Notes: generated by a model not told the origin, from the sequence alone. DNA of 64,000 bases from Klenkia soli (GCF_900103975.1 NZ_FNIR01000001.1:310001-374000), one strand, 5' to 3'. Counted from the stretch's first letter, positions 1 through 8,130 are shown. Made by a program: numbers and translations.

Positions 1-249
1 GCCCTCACCGACGACTACTTCGTGCAGCGCAAGCTCTACCCGAACGTCGACTTCTACACGGGCCTGATCTACCGGGCGATGGGGTTCCCCACCCGCATGT
101 TCACCGTGCTCTTCGCCCTGGGCCGGCTGCCCGGCTGGATCGCCCAGTGGCGCGAGATGATCGAGGACCCGGCCACCAAGATCGGTCGCCCGCGGCAGCT
201 GTACACCGGGCCCACCGAGCGCGCGTTCGTCCCGCTCGACCAGCGCTGA
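1..249 (+). CDS. gltA: Citrate synthase, C-terminal fragment (5' end outside window)
   Basis: The open frame enters from the left edge and ends at a TGA. The 82 visible residues are the C-terminus of a type II citrate synthase, which condenses oxaloacetate and acetyl-CoA in the cytoplasmic TCA cycle. Recognisable stretches are [16 protein letters not shown], which belongs to the large-domain active-site region, and the family tail [13 protein letters not shown] followed by [11 protein letters not shown]. These are near-invariant among actinobacterial GltA proteins. Only about a fifth of the protein is present, so its start and regulation cannot be judged. No strong terminator follows; a small gene starts 18 nt later. 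Confidence 0.93.
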   Translation, partial: ALTDDYFVQRKLYPNVDFYTGLIYRAMGFPTRMFTVLFALGRLPGWIAQWREMIEDPATKIGRPRQLYTGPTERAFVPLDQR

Positions 250-267
250 GCCGGCCCCGGAGCACAC

Positions 268-453
268 GTGGACGACGGGGACACCTTCCGCGTGCCTCCG
301 GTGCCGCTGGCCTCCGGGCGTCGGCTGCCCGACCCGGACGGCCGGGCTGTGGCCGCCGTCGAGCTGGTGGTCACCACCGAGGACGGCGCCACCACCCGCA
401 TCCCGCTGAGGGCCGAGCACGGTGCGTGGTGGCCGCCTCACCCGCAGGGGTGA
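268..453 (+). CDS. Small hypothetical protein (61 aa)
   Basis: A GTG start lies 6 nt after a GGAG Shine-Dalgarno sequence, 18 nt downstream of the citrate synthase stop, so co-transcription is plausible. The product is acidic, with no membrane segment, signal peptide or cysteine. A central stretch ([15 protein letters not shown], about residues 26-40) looks like two beta strands, and the end is Trp/Pro-rich (WWPPHPQG). I do not recognise a family. A short G/C hairpin (GGGGTG at 447-452 with CACCCC at 458-463) overlaps the stop. The case for it being real rests on the ribosome site and position. Confidence 0.45.
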   Translation: MDDGDTFRVPPVPLASGRRLPDPDGRAVAAVELVVTTEDGATTRIPLRAEHGAWWPPHPQG

Positions 454-578
454 GTCCCACCCCCTCCACGGGGTAGCTCCCTCAACCGGGTCCCCCGGTG
501 TCCCGATCCCCTCCGTGGACACCGGTCGACCGACTGCCCGCCACCGGCGTGGGCACGACCCGGTGCGGGGGGAGCACC

Positions 579-2426
579 GTGCCCGCGCGCCCCCCTGCCC
601 CTGCCCGGCCAACCGCCGCGGCGCGGACCCCCGAGGAGCTCGCCCGGGCGAAGGCGCGCGCGCGGGCCCTGGCCAGGAAGAAGGCCGCCGCCGCGCGCGC
701 GCAGCGCAAGGCCGAGGCGAGGGCCCGCCGGGTGGCGGCCCTGCGCCGGTGGACGCACCGCACCGGTGCGGTCGGCAGTGCCCTGGCCGCCGTCCTCGTC
801 GCCGCCGTCGTCGTCTCGGGCGTGCAGGGCGAGACCCCGGCGGCCGCCTCGATCGCCCTCGACCCGGCCGCCGCGGCGACCCAGCTGCGCGACGAGCTGA
901 CGGCCACGACCACCGACCTGCAGGCCGCCCGGGTGGCCGTCACCGCGGCCGAGAACGGGGTGGCCGCGGCGCAGACCGACCTCGCGTCCGCGCAGGCCGC
1001 ACTCGCCACCGCCCGGGCCGCCGTCGGCAGCGGGGCGGGCGAGCTGTACCAGGACACCCCGGCCGACCGCGCGCTCGCCGCCGGCTTCCCCGCCGCTGCC
1101 GATCCCGCCCTCGCCGGGTCCCTCGCCGTCGCCGCCGAGCGGAGCGGCCGCCAGCTGGCCGCGCTGACGGTCACCGCCCAGGCCGCCGAGCGAGCCGTGC
1201 AGTCGGCCACCGCCCGCGCCGCCGGCGCCGACGCCGTGCTCACCGCCGCCCGCCAGCAGGTCGCCGCCGTCACCGACGCCGCCCACGAGCGGGCCACCGG
1301 GCTCGACCCGGCGGTGACCGTCGCCCTCGCCGGCCTGGTCGTCGCCCCCTCGCCGGCCGACCAGCAGGCCACCGACGCCGCTGCCCGCACCGCCTGGCAG
1401 ACCCGGCTGGCCGCGCTGACGGCCGCCGGCGTCACCCTGCCCACCGCCCAGCAGCTGCTCGACGGCGACCTCCCGGGCGCGCTGACCCCGGCCCGCGACG
1501 CCTCGGGCGCCGTCGTGCCCGGGGTCGCCGCGGGTGTGGTCGACGGCGCGGTCGTCGACGTCCCGTCCGCCGAGACCGCGGCCGCGGTCAGCTACGCCTT
1601 CGCCCAGCTCGGCACGCCCTACCTGGCCGGCGGGACCAGCACCGCCGGCATCGACTGCGGTGGCCTCACCGCTGCCGTCTGGACCGCGGCCGGGACCGCC
1701 CTGGGCGCCGACCTGCCCGCCCAGTGGGCCGGCGGGACGGTCGTGACGGCCGACCGGCTGCAGGCCGGCGACCTGGTCTTCGGCGTGGACAGCGTCACCG
1801 GGCTGGACGACGTCGGCATCTCCGTGGGCGACGGCCTCGTGGTGACCGCTTCGGCGGTGCGCCACCAGGTCGTCGTCGCGCCCCTCCCCGAGGGGGCCAC
1901 CGGCATCCGCACCACCGTGCCCTCCACCACCCCGAACGCGGTCCCGCCGGGCACCGGCGCGCTCCCGGCGACGTGCGGTGCGACGTCCGCGCCGGTGGCA
2001 GCGGCACCGGTCGACCCGGCCTGGGGCGGCTTCTCCAACGGGCGCATCCCGGCGTCCTCGCTGTGCCCGATCGGCGGTGGGCACCTGCTCCGCTGCGACG
2101 CGGCGGTGGCCTACACCGCGCTGGCCCAGGCCTTCCAGCAGGCCTTCGGCACGCCGCTGTGCATCACCGACTCCTACCGCTCCTACGACGCCCAGCAGGA
2201 CGCGCACGAGCGCAAGCCGGGGATCACCGCGGTCCCCGGCACCTCGAACCACGGCTGGGGCCTCGCGGTGGACCTGTGCGGCGGCGTGAACGGCTTCGGC
2301 ACCGCCCAGCACCAGTGGATGGACACCTACGCCGGGCACTTCGGCTGGGTGCACCCGGACTGGGCCCAGGCGACCGGCGAGAACCCCGAGCCGTGGCACT
2401 GGGAGTTCGGCCACCTCCTCGACTGA
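579..2426 (+). CDS. Secreted peptidoglycan hydrolase: NlpC/P60-like domain plus VanY-type D,D-carboxypeptidase
   Basis: The protein has an N-terminal Lys/Arg/Ala helix, one membrane or signal segment ([18 protein letters not shown], about residues 62-80), a long Ala-rich coiled-coil region, an NlpC/P60-like domain (about 335-450) and a C-terminal VanY-type domain. The VanY ligands are intact: [10 protein letters not shown] and EPWHWEFGH, preceded by [10 protein letters not shown]. The NlpC domain keeps the Cys (IDCGGL), but the usual catalytic His of the DHVGI motif is Asp here ([10 protein letters not shown]), so that half may be inactive. I chose the GTG at 579 because GGGGGGAG lies 5-6 nt upstream; an in-frame GTG at 498 would add 27 residues without a clear ribosome site. 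Expected role: trimming stem peptides in the cell wall. Confidence 0.85.
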   Translation: MPARPPAPARPTAAARTPEELARAKARARALARKKAAAARAQRKAEARARRVAALRRWTHRTGAVGSALAAVLVAAVVVSGVQGETPAAASIALDPAAAATQLRDELTATTTDLQAARVAVTAAENGVAAAQTDLASAQAALATARAAVGSGAGELYQDTPADRALAAGFPAAADPALAGSLAVAAERSGRQLAALTVTAQAAERAVQSATARAAGADAVLTAARQQVAAVTDAAHERATGLDPAVTVALAGLVVAPSPADQQATDAAARTAWQTRLAALTAAGVTLPTAQQLLDGDLPGALTPARDASGAVVPGVAAGVVDGAVVDVPSAETAAAVSYAFAQLGTPYLAGGTSTAGIDCGGLTAAVWTAAGTALGADLPAQWAGGTVVTADRLQAGDLVFGVDSVTGLDDVGISVGDGLVVTASAVRHQVVVAPLPEGATGIRTTVPSTTPNAVPPGTGALPATCGATSAPVAAAPVDPAWGGFSNGRIPASSLCPIGGGHLLRCDAAVAYTALAQAFQQAFGTPLCITDSYRSYDAQQDAHERKPGITAVPGTSNHGWGLAVDLCGGVNGFGTAQHQWMDTYAGHFGWVHPDWAQATGENPEPWHWEFGHLLD

Positions 2427-2441
2427 CGACCGCAGCGGGCT

Positions 2442-2472
2442 CCACGGTGATCAGGTCACCTGATCACCGTGG
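2442..2472. terminator. Perfect 15-bp palindromic hairpin after the VanY gene
   Basis: Two 15-nt arms (CCACGGTGATCAGGT and its exact complement) flank a single central base, 15 nt after the upstream stop codon. There is no T-run. The inner 25 bp are identical to those of the palindrome at 3708-3736, while the outer bases differ and still pair. It most likely acts as a terminator or as an extragenic palindrome element. Confidence 0.7.
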
Positions 2473-2627
2473 AACGGACCTCACCAACGGTGCTGGGGAC
2501 GGCGCACCACTGGTGCGGACGGCGAGCACCGACGCGGTGGCGCAGGACGTCGTCCACAGCGGGGACGGCTGTCCACAGAACGCGCCGCACCGTTCCGGCG
2601 GGGCCCCCGTGGACGCAGAGTTCGCCC

Positions 2628-3647
2628 GTGCACCCCTACCTCATCGCCGCCATGGAGCGGCACGGCGGCGTCTTCGCCGCAGCCGACGCCCTCGCCGTCG
2701 GCATGGACCGCGCTTCGATCCGCAGGCTGGTGGCCTCGGGAGAATGGCGGCGGATCCGGTACGGCATCTACACCACCGCCGCCCGCTGGCTGCAGCACGG
2801 GGTGGCCGGCACCACCCACGAGCTGGAGTGCGCGGCCGTCGTCCGCAGACTGGGGCGGCCCACCACCATCAGCCACACCTCGGCCGCGAGGTTGCACGGC
2901 CTCGTCGTCCCCGCCGAGGCGCCGACCGGTGTCTGGCTGACCGACGAGGAGCAGTTCCGGACCGGTACCGAGTACCGCATCCTGGAGGCCCCTCTCCCGG
3001 CGGAGGCCGTCGAGCCGCACGGCGCGTTGACCGTCACGTCGCTGGCCCGCACGCTCGCGGACGTCGGCCGGTACCGGGACATCGCGGACACCGTGGTCGC
3101 GGTCGACGACGCGCTGGCCGACGGCCGGGTGACACCGGCCGAGCTCACGGCGGCCGCCCTGGCCCAGACCCACTGGCGTGGTGCGGGCCGGGCGTCGACG
3201 GCGTTCGGCCTGTCGGCCGTCGGGGCGCACTCACCGCACGAGACCCGCACGAGACTGCGGGTGCGCGGATCCGGATTCCCCGCACCGATGCTCCAGGTGG
3301 CCGTGCTGCAGGGGAACCGGTTGGTCGCGGTGCTCGACATGTTCTGGCCCGAGTACCGGGTCTTCCTCAACTGCGACGGGAAGATCAAGGTCACCGACCC
3401 GTGGGGCGGGCGATCGGGGGCGGAGGCGGTCTGGCGGGAGAAGGCCCAGCACGACGAACTCGTGGACCTCGGGCTCCGCGGCTCCCACGTGAAGCCGGTC
3501 GACCTGCACGCCGGATGGCCGCTGAAGGTCGCCCGGCTCGAGCGGCTGTTCACCGAGCCCGTGCCCGCGCTGGTCGACGGGGTCCGGTTCGAGCAGTGGC
3601 AGGGCGGTCTCCGGGTGCCGGCCCGGGTCCTCCACCACGCCGCCTGA
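2628..3647 (+). CDS. AbiEi-type winged-helix protein with DUF559/Vsr-like C-terminal domain
   Basis: Residues 1-50 (LIAAMERHGGVFAAADALAVG, then IRRLVASGEWRRIRYGIY) match the N-terminal winged helix of AbiEi-family antitoxins. The C-terminal third (HETRTRLRVRG, VAVLDMFWPEYRVFLNCDGKIK, AVWREKAQHDELVDLG) has the layout of DUF559/Vsr-like PD-(D/E)xK nucleases. The Glu expected just before the CDG step is Asn (LNCDG), so activity is uncertain. I took GTG 2628 because homology begins there; the reading frame stays open upstream to 2469 but is low-complexity. No AbiEii-type toxin is adjacent. In actinobacteria such stand-alone genes are common and of unknown function. Confidence 0.7.
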   Translation: MHPYLIAAMERHGGVFAAADALAVGMDRASIRRLVASGEWRRIRYGIYTTAARWLQHGVAGTTHELECAAVVRRLGRPTTISHTSAARLHGLVVPAEAPTGVWLTDEEQFRTGTEYRILEAPLPAEAVEPHGALTVTSLARTLADVGRYRDIADTVVAVDDALADGRVTPAELTAAALAQTHWRGAGRASTAFGLSAVGAHSPHETRTRLRVRGSGFPAPMLQVAVLQGNRLVAVLDMFWPEYRVFLNCDGKIKVTDPWGGRSGAEAVWREKAQHDELVDLGLRGSHVKPVDLHAGWPLKVARLERLFTEPVPALVDGVRFEQWQGGLRVPARVLHHAA

Positions 3648-3707
3648 TCGAGCCGGCCACCCGCACGAACGGGGCGCCACCCACACCACCATTGGTGAGG
3701 TCGGAAC

Positions 3708-3736
3708 CCCGGTGATCAGGTCACCTGATCACCGGG
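3708..3736. terminator. Perfect 14-bp palindromic hairpin between convergent genes
   Basis: Arms CCCGGTGATCAGGT and its exact complement flank one central C. It lies between the plus-strand AbiEi-like gene and the minus-strand gene ending at 3749, which suits a bidirectional terminator. It shares a 25-bp core with the hairpin at 2442-2472. Confidence 0.7.
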
Positions 3737-3748
3737 AAGCGGGGAGCG

Positions 3749-4525
3749 TCAGGCCCAGGGGAGGTCGAGCACGTCGCGCCAGCTCAGGACGGCGCACGGC
3801 TCGACGGTCTCGCCGGCCAGCCGCTCGGCGACGGCGCGACCGGCCCACGCGACGGGCCGGCCCGGGGTGACGACGACGCTCCCCTCGGACAGCCGCAGGC
3901 CCAGGGCCGCCATGCGGGCCAGGATCTGCTCCGGTGCGCTGAGCGCAGCGGTCGCCAGGTGCGGCTGGTCGGCGTCCAGGAGCAGCACCGGGCCCTCGAC
4001 GGTGCAGCGCACCACGACGTCGGCGGCCCGGGCGCGGGCGGCCTCGCGGATGCCGAGCACGTCGGCGGCTGCGCTGAACGGGTGCGGCGCCCAGCCCACG
4101 AGACCGGTCCGGCGCTGGACGGCGACCTGCCAGGCCAGGTCCCCGCCGCTGGTCCCGGTCCAGGCGAGGACGGCGATGCCGCGGCGGGCGGCCTCCGCGT
4201 CGGTGACCGGGCGCTCGTCCACCCAGCGGTCCAGGGCAGCGGCGAGGCCCGCGGGGCCGAGGTCCAGCTGGCTGCCGACCACCTCGTCGGCGAGGTCGGC
4301 GAGGTCCGTGCGCAGGGAGCGCTCGTCCTCCTCCACCTCCAGCCAGGGGTGGTGCGGGTCGTCTTCGTCGAGCACCAGGCGCAGGCCCGGCCGGCCGCCC
4401 GCCACGAGCAGCCGAGCGGCGTCCACGAGGTCGTCGAGGTCGCAGGTGCGGCGGTCCAGGCGGGGCAGCAGGCGCAGCGCCGACCCCAGGGCGGACACGG
4501 GTGGCGGGTCAGACGCTGCGGCCAC
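3749..4525 (-). CDS. Hypothetical protein, third gene of the sigma-like operon
   Basis: This 258-residue protein is Ala/Leu/Asp-rich and probably cytoplasmic, with no membrane segment and only two or three cysteines. I do not recognise a family. An acidic patch near residues 50-72 (LDEDDPHHPWLEVEEDERS) and a Trp-containing core (AVLAWTGTSGGDLAWQV, about 118-134) stand out. Its start overlaps the preceding gene by 17 nt, so translation is probably coupled, and all three genes of this unit are likely to work together. It is the last gene and ends at a bidirectional hairpin. Confidence 0.7.
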   Translation of the reverse strand: MAAASDPPPVSALGSALRLLPRLDRRTCDLDDLVDAARLLVAGGRPGLRLVLDEDDPHHPWLEVEEDERSLRTDLADLADEVVGSQLDLGPAGLAAALDRWVDERPVTDAEAARRGIAVLAWTGTSGGDLAWQVAVQRRTGLVGWAPHPFSAAADVLGIREAARARAADVVVRCTVEGPVLLLDADQPHLATAALSAPEQILARMAALGLRLSEGSVVVTPGRPVAWAGRAVAERLAGETVEPCAVLSWRDVLDLPWA

Positions 4526-4955
4526 CGGTGAGCGCAGCGCGCACCGGTGCCGGCAGCTCGGGCAGGCTGAGGGTGCAGGCGAGCTCCATGGCCGACAGCC
4601 GCACCGGGAGGGTGTCGGGGTCCCAGCCGGTCACCAGGCGCACGCGGGCGGCCGAGGAGGGCCAGACGACGTCGCGGGCCCGGGCCACGTGCAGCTCGGT
4701 GAGGACGTCGATGAGCCGGTCCGCGGTGCTCGCGGGCAGGTCGGCGCGGTCGAGGGCGGCGTCCAGCGCGACGGCGAGGGCATCCCGGTCCGCGGCCGAC
4801 AGCCAGTGCGGCACCAGGACGACCCGGGTCTCCTGCTCGAACACCATCGACATCGCGGCCACGCTCCCGTTGCGTCCTCGGACGGCCCCTCGCGGCGCTT
4901 CCGTCCCACTGACCTCATCTATCGGCAGCGGGACGAGCTCATCAATCCGAGTCAT
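4509..4955 (-). CDS. Hypothetical protein, second gene of the sigma-like operon
   Basis: The ATG overlaps the TGA of the upstream sigma-like gene in a 4-nt ATGA junction, which decides this start over an internal ATG at 4853. The product has 148 residues, is acidic and soluble-looking, with a VFEQETRVVLVPHWLSAADR segment (about 38-57) and a Leu-rich C-terminal half. I recognise no family and no enzyme motif. Because it is translationally coupled to a sigma-factor-like protein it could be a regulator or partner of it, but that is inference from position only. Confidence 0.7.
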   Translation of the reverse strand: MTRIDELVPLPIDEVSGTEAPRGAVRGRNGSVAAMSMVFEQETRVVLVPHWLSAADRDALAVALDAALDRADLPASTADRLIDVLTELHVARARDVVWPSSAARVRLVTGWDPDTLPVRLSAMELACTLSLPELPAPVRAALTGGRSV

Positions 4956-6022
4956 CCGGCCAGTTCCAGCAGCCGGTCCTTGAGCACCCGCTCGGCCCGG
5001 TCGGCGTGCACGTTCATGTTCCGCACCGAGGTGCCGAGGTCGGCCGACAGCTGCGTCTTGGTCTGCCCGCCCCACGTCGTCAGGTACCAGGTGACCCAGC
5101 CCAGCACGTTGGGCTGGCCCGCGCGCTGGTCGGGGCGGGCGGTGACGTCGGGGGCGCATGCCGCGGTGAGGGCGTGGGAGAGCAGCGTCTGCTCGGCCTC
5201 CCCGAGGATCTCGTCGGGCGCCTGCGCGGTGTCGGGCAGCAGGTGGTCGGCACCGTCGGGCACGCCGTCCAGGGACTGCAGGTTGCGCAGCCCGTTCAGC
5301 GTCGCCACCGACTGGGCGTTCTTGCGCAGCACCGCCACGCTCTGCCCCAGCAGCTCGGCGAGCTCGCGCTCGGTGGGCCGGCGCTGGTGCTCGGTGACGA
5401 AGGCGGCGATCGCCTTCTGCTGCTTGTTCTCCGTGTCGGTCGCGGTCCGGCCGAAGGCGGCCCGGCCCAGGTCGTGCACCCACTTGGACAGCTGCGTGGC
5501 CAGGAAGGCGCCGAACGGGACGCCCTTGGTCTCGTCGTACTGCGCGACGGCCTTGAGGACCCACTCGCTGACCTGCTGCACGACGTCGTCGTTGTCCGGG
5601 ATGTGCAGCCGGATCGTGCTCATGTTGCGCTGCAGCCGCTTCAGGCTGACCGGTCCGTAGTGCCGGCACAGGTCGGCCAGGAACTGCGGCGGGAGGTCGC
5701 GCGGGGCCCGGCGGCGGACGCCGCTCTCGGCGCGCAGACCGATCGTCCGGTGCCCGTGGACGGCGCACCAGTTCTTGACCAGCGCCGACAGCGTCGCCGC
5801 GGTGCCCGCGTCGCCGTCGACGCGGTAGAGGCCCTCGCCCTCGTCGAGGGTCACCGTGACCCCGGCGGGCAGCGCCTGGCGGAACTCCCCCAGCGGGAGC
5901 TCGCGCTCCGTGCGGAAGTGCACCCGGTCGCGCAGCGTGATCGGGGTGGAGGCCCAGGCCTCGTCCTCGGTGATGCCCCCGAAGACCAGGGGTGGGTGGG
6001 ACCTGCGCTGCGGCTCGGACAC
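4952..6022 (-). CDS. Divergent sigma-70-family-like protein
   Basis: The product has 356 residues. The middle resembles sigma region 2 (VAQYDETKGVPFGAFLATQ, then SKWVHDLGRA), where FliA/SigB-type sigmas have a YDP..G..F..YA....RGA..DELR pattern. It is followed by a region-3-like stretch (FVTEHQRRPTERELAELLG) and a C-terminal helix-turn-helix-like stretch (GQTKTQLSADLGTSVRNMN). The first 120 residues are unlike any sigma region I know. The start is GTG with AGGAG about 8 nt upstream. Region 2.4 is not evident, so it may be a divergent sigma or a sigma-derived regulator. It heads a three-gene overlapping unit next to the flagellar cluster. Confidence 0.6.
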   Translation of the reverse strand: MSEPQRRSHPPLVFGGITEDEAWASTPITLRDRVHFRTERELPLGEFRQALPAGVTVTLDEGEGLYRVDGDAGTAATLSALVKNWCAVHGHRTIGLRAESGVRRRAPRDLPPQFLADLCRHYGPVSLKRLQRNMSTIRLHIPDNDDVVQQVSEWVLKAVAQYDETKGVPFGAFLATQLSKWVHDLGRAAFGRTATDTENKQQKAIAAFVTEHQRRPTERELAELLGQSVAVLRKNAQSVATLNGLRNLQSLDGVPDGADHLLPDTAQAPDEILGEAEQTLLSHALTAACAPDVTARPDQRAGQPNVLGWVTWYLTTWGGQTKTQLSADLGTSVRNMNVHADRAERVLKDRLLELAG

Positions 6023-6062
6023 CGGGTGACTCCTGTCGTCGGGTCGGGATCTCGGGGAAGAC

Positions 6063-6091
6063 GGACCGCTCCGGCGCTGCCGGTGCGGTCC
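6063..6091 (-). terminator. Strong stem-loop between two minus-strand genes
   Basis: Arms of 7 bp (GGACCGC/GCGGTCC) and 5 bp (CCGGC/GCCGG) are separated by one T-T mismatch and close on a 3-nt loop. It lies about 70 nt downstream of the stop at 6160 and about 40 nt upstream of the sigma-like gene's start. It could terminate the upstream gene or be a 5' leader structure of the sigma-like gene. There is no T-run. Confidence 0.4.
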
Positions 6092-6159
6092 GCGGGATCG
6101 CGTCTCGGTGAGAGGACGAGGTGCGATGTCGTGCAGGTGGGGCGCTGACCCGCGAGGGG

Positions 6160-6699
6160 TCAGGCGCTGACGGCGCCGAGCACCTCGGACTGCCAGACCG
6201 GCGCCGCGGTCCAGGAGGTCCGGTCGCCGGCCCGCAGGAAGGGGGCCACGACGGCGCTCTCCTCTGAGGTGGGCTCGGTGGCGTACACCGGCATGTGGTC
6301 GTAGAGGACCGTGAAGAGGTCCGAGACGAAGCCGTAGGCGGCCTGCGCGGCCGGGCTGAACCGGGCCACCTCGAGGCGCGGGCCGAGGTCGACGGCGACG
6401 GTGATGCGCAGGACGCGGTCGTCCTTGCTCAGGCCGGCCAGGGCGACCGGCACGCCGGCGTGCTCGGTGGCCAGCTGGGCCAGGGCGACGAGGCACTTGC
6501 GGGCCGCGGCGCGCCGCGGGCGCAGCTGGACGTGCACGACCAGGTGGTCGGCGTCCTGCTCGGCGGACGCGTCGTCGTGCGCATCGTCGTGCGCATCGTG
6601 GTGCGCAAGGCCCAGCAGGGCACCGGCCCCGTGGATGGTGCCCTCGCCGGCGTCGTCCCGCTCTGCGGTCGCCGCGGTGTCGGTTGCGCTGTGTCGCAT
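6160..6699 (-). CDS. Hypothetical protein with His/Asp tandem repeat
   Basis: This 179-residue protein starts at ATG with AGGGGG about 9 nt upstream. Residues about 32-50 form a short HDAHDDAHDDA repeat encoded by three copies of a 12-bp DNA unit; such clusters can bind metal, but that is speculation. The remainder (LVVHVQLRPRRAAARKCL, then ITVAVDLGPRLEVARF) suggests a small alpha/beta domain. I do not recognise the family. Upstream on the same strand is a CTCAAG hexamer like the flagellar -35 boxes, followed after 14 nt by a poor -10 (GCGCAATC), so flagellar co-regulation is possible but weakly supported. Confidence 0.65.
   Translation of the reverse strand: MRHSATDTAATAERDDAGEGTIHGAGALLGLAHHDAHDDAHDDASAEQDADHLVVHVQLRPRRAAARKCLVALAQLATEHAGVPVALAGLSKDDRVLRITVAVDLGPRLEVARFSPAAQAAYGFVSDLFTVLYDHMPVYATEPTSEESAVVAPFLRAGDRTSWTAAPVWQSEVLGAVSA
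6569..6604. repeat. Three copies of a 12-bp tandem repeat inside a gene
   Basis: The units are GCGTCGTCGTGC, GCATCGTCGTGC and GCATCGTGGTGC. They encode the His/Asp-rich repeat of the overlapping minus-strand gene. The unit is a multiple of three, so changes in copy number would keep the frame. Confidence 0.7.
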
Positions 6700-6808
6700 C
6701 TCCGTTGCCCCCTGTCACGTGCTTGAGGCAAGGATTGCGCACCGACGGGTCGGTCTTGAGCCGAATCGAGGTTCGTGTCGCCCAACTACAGACGATTTCG
6801 TGGGCAGA

Positions 6809-7105
6809 TCACGCCAACGAACGGACCGCCGTGTCGCCGGTGTCGACGGCCTTCGGCGTGCTTGCCGTCGGGGACCGGGTGCCGCCCAGGGCAGCGGTGA
6901 GCGCACCCACCGCGTCGGCCGCCACCCGGACGGCCAGCCGACGCGCGGCGGCGATCTGCTCGTAGACCTCCTCGCGGTGGATGGACACCTCGCGGGGGGC
7001 CTTGAAGCCGAGCCGGACGGTGTTGCCGCGGACCTCGACGACGTGCACCTCGATGTCGTCTCCGATGCGGATGGTCTCGCCGATGTTGCGGGTGAGCGTG
7101 AGCAC
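6809..7105 (-). CDS. csrA: Carbon storage regulator CsrA (translational repressor)
   Basis: CsrA is a small RNA-binding dimer that blocks translation by binding GGA motifs in mRNA leaders; in Gram-positives the flagellin mRNA is the classical target. Residues 1-52 carry the family core: VLTLTRNIGETIRIGDDI, VRLGFKAPREVSIHREEVY. I chose GTG 7105 because GGAGGGG lies 5 nt upstream and homology starts at this codon; an upstream in-frame start at 7213 would add unrelated residues. The protein is about 98 residues, longer than the usual 60-75, with an Ala-rich C-terminal tail. It lies downstream of flgL as in Bacillus, but the FliW antagonist gene that usually accompanies it is not in the window. 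Confidence 0.92.
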   Translation of the reverse strand: MLTLTRNIGETIRIGDDIEVHVVEVRGNTVRLGFKAPREVSIHREEVYEQIAAARRLAVRVAADAVGALTAALGGTRSPTASTPKAVDTGDTAVRSLA

Positions 7106-7244
7106 CTGGACCCCTCCATGGGTGTCGGTGACCGGCCGGTCCCGGCCGGGGGCGAGCGCGACCTGCGCCGTCTCCCCCATGATCGGCATCCTGGCAACAG
7201 GGCCGGTCACCACTGGGGTCAGCGGGGCAGGGCGGGTCGATGAG

Positions 7245-8126
7245 CTACCTGAGGTAGTCCACCAGCGATGTCTGGATCGTGCTGGCCGTGACCTGCAGGG
7301 CCGCGTTGTAGGCGGTCTGCCGGACGGTGAGCTCCAGGTACGTCTTGGCCTGGTCGATGTCCTCGGCCTCGGACAGGGTGCCCTTGATGGTCAGCGCCTG
7401 GCTGGCGTTGATCGAGGCCACCTGCTCCAGCCGGGAGGTGCGCACCCCGACCGTGGCCCGGGCATCGCTCATCCGCTGCGCCGCGGTGTCGATCTGCGCG
7501 AGCCGCCCCGACAGGGCGGACGGGTTGGTCGCCAGGTCGCCGACGATGGTGCTCAGCAGGTCGAACACGTTGGACCCGTCGGCCCCGAAGGCGTCGGGAC
7601 CGGCTGTGCTGGTCTGCACCGTCTCGCTGGGCGAGACCCGGACGTCCTGGGTCAACCCCGTGCGGCCGACGTAGGCACCGGTGGCGTCGTAGGCCGCGGT
7701 GCCCGACGTGGCGCCCCCGAAGACGGGGACGCCGCCGACGGTCCGGTTGGCCACGGCGATCATCCCCTCCTTGATGCCGGCGATCTCGGTGGCGATGGCC
7801 GCGTTGCCCCCGGTCGAGGTGGCACCGGTGTTCGCCGCCGCCGTGACCAGGTCGCGGACCCGGGCGAGCAGGCTGCCCATCGACCCCAGGGCCGAGTCGG
7901 CGGCCGTGAGCGTCGAGGTGGCCGTCGAGATGTTGGCGGTGTACTGGTCGTTGGCCGTCAGGTCCGCGCGGGAGCGCATCGCCGTCGACGTCCCGGTCGG
8001 GGAGTCCGAGGGCTTGGTGATCGACTTCCCGGACGAGATCTGCTCGTTGAGCTTGGCCAGCGCCGAGAGGTTGGTCTGCATGCCGCGGGCGCTGTTCTCC
8101 GCGATGGCGCGATGGGTGATGCGCAT
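7245..8126 (-). CDS. flgL: Flagellar hook-filament junction protein FlgL (HAP3)
   Basis: FlgL forms the second ring of the hook-filament junction and is exported through the flagellar channel. The N-terminus (MRITHRAIAENSARGMQTNL, then LNEQISSGKSITKPSDSP) is the flagellin-like D0/D1 helix typical of FlgL. The C-terminus (AYNAALQVTASTIQTSLVDY) is the matching helix. At 293 residues it has the usual length. It starts 4 nt after the flgK stop, with AGGTGA upstream, so it is translated from the flgN-flgK-flgL mRNA. Confidence 0.93.
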   Translation of the reverse strand: MRITHRAIAENSARGMQTNLSALAKLNEQISSGKSITKPSDSPTGTSTAMRSRADLTANDQYTANISTATSTLTAADSALGSMGSLLARVRDLVTAAANTGATSTGGNAAIATEIAGIKEGMIAVANRTVGGVPVFGGATSGTAAYDATGAYVGRTGLTQDVRVSPSETVQTSTAGPDAFGADGSNVFDLLSTIVGDLATNPSALSGRLAQIDTAAQRMSDARATVGVRTSRLEQVASINASQALTIKGTLSEAEDIDQAKTYLELTVRQTAYNAALQVTASTIQTSLVDYLR

Positions 8127-8130
8127 CAGG

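Noticed and set aside
422-3715. Long plus-strand frame spanning the VanY and AbiEi-like genes
   Set aside because: Its translation is Arg/Pro/Gly repeats typical of an off-frame reading; the other plus frame has clear enzyme motifs.
7180-7187. GCCGATCA (minus) upstream of csrA as a flagellar promoter
   Set aside because: The position 14-15 nt upstream reads GACCGG or ACCGGC, not nTCAnn. A separate csrA promoter remains possible but is not supported by this box.
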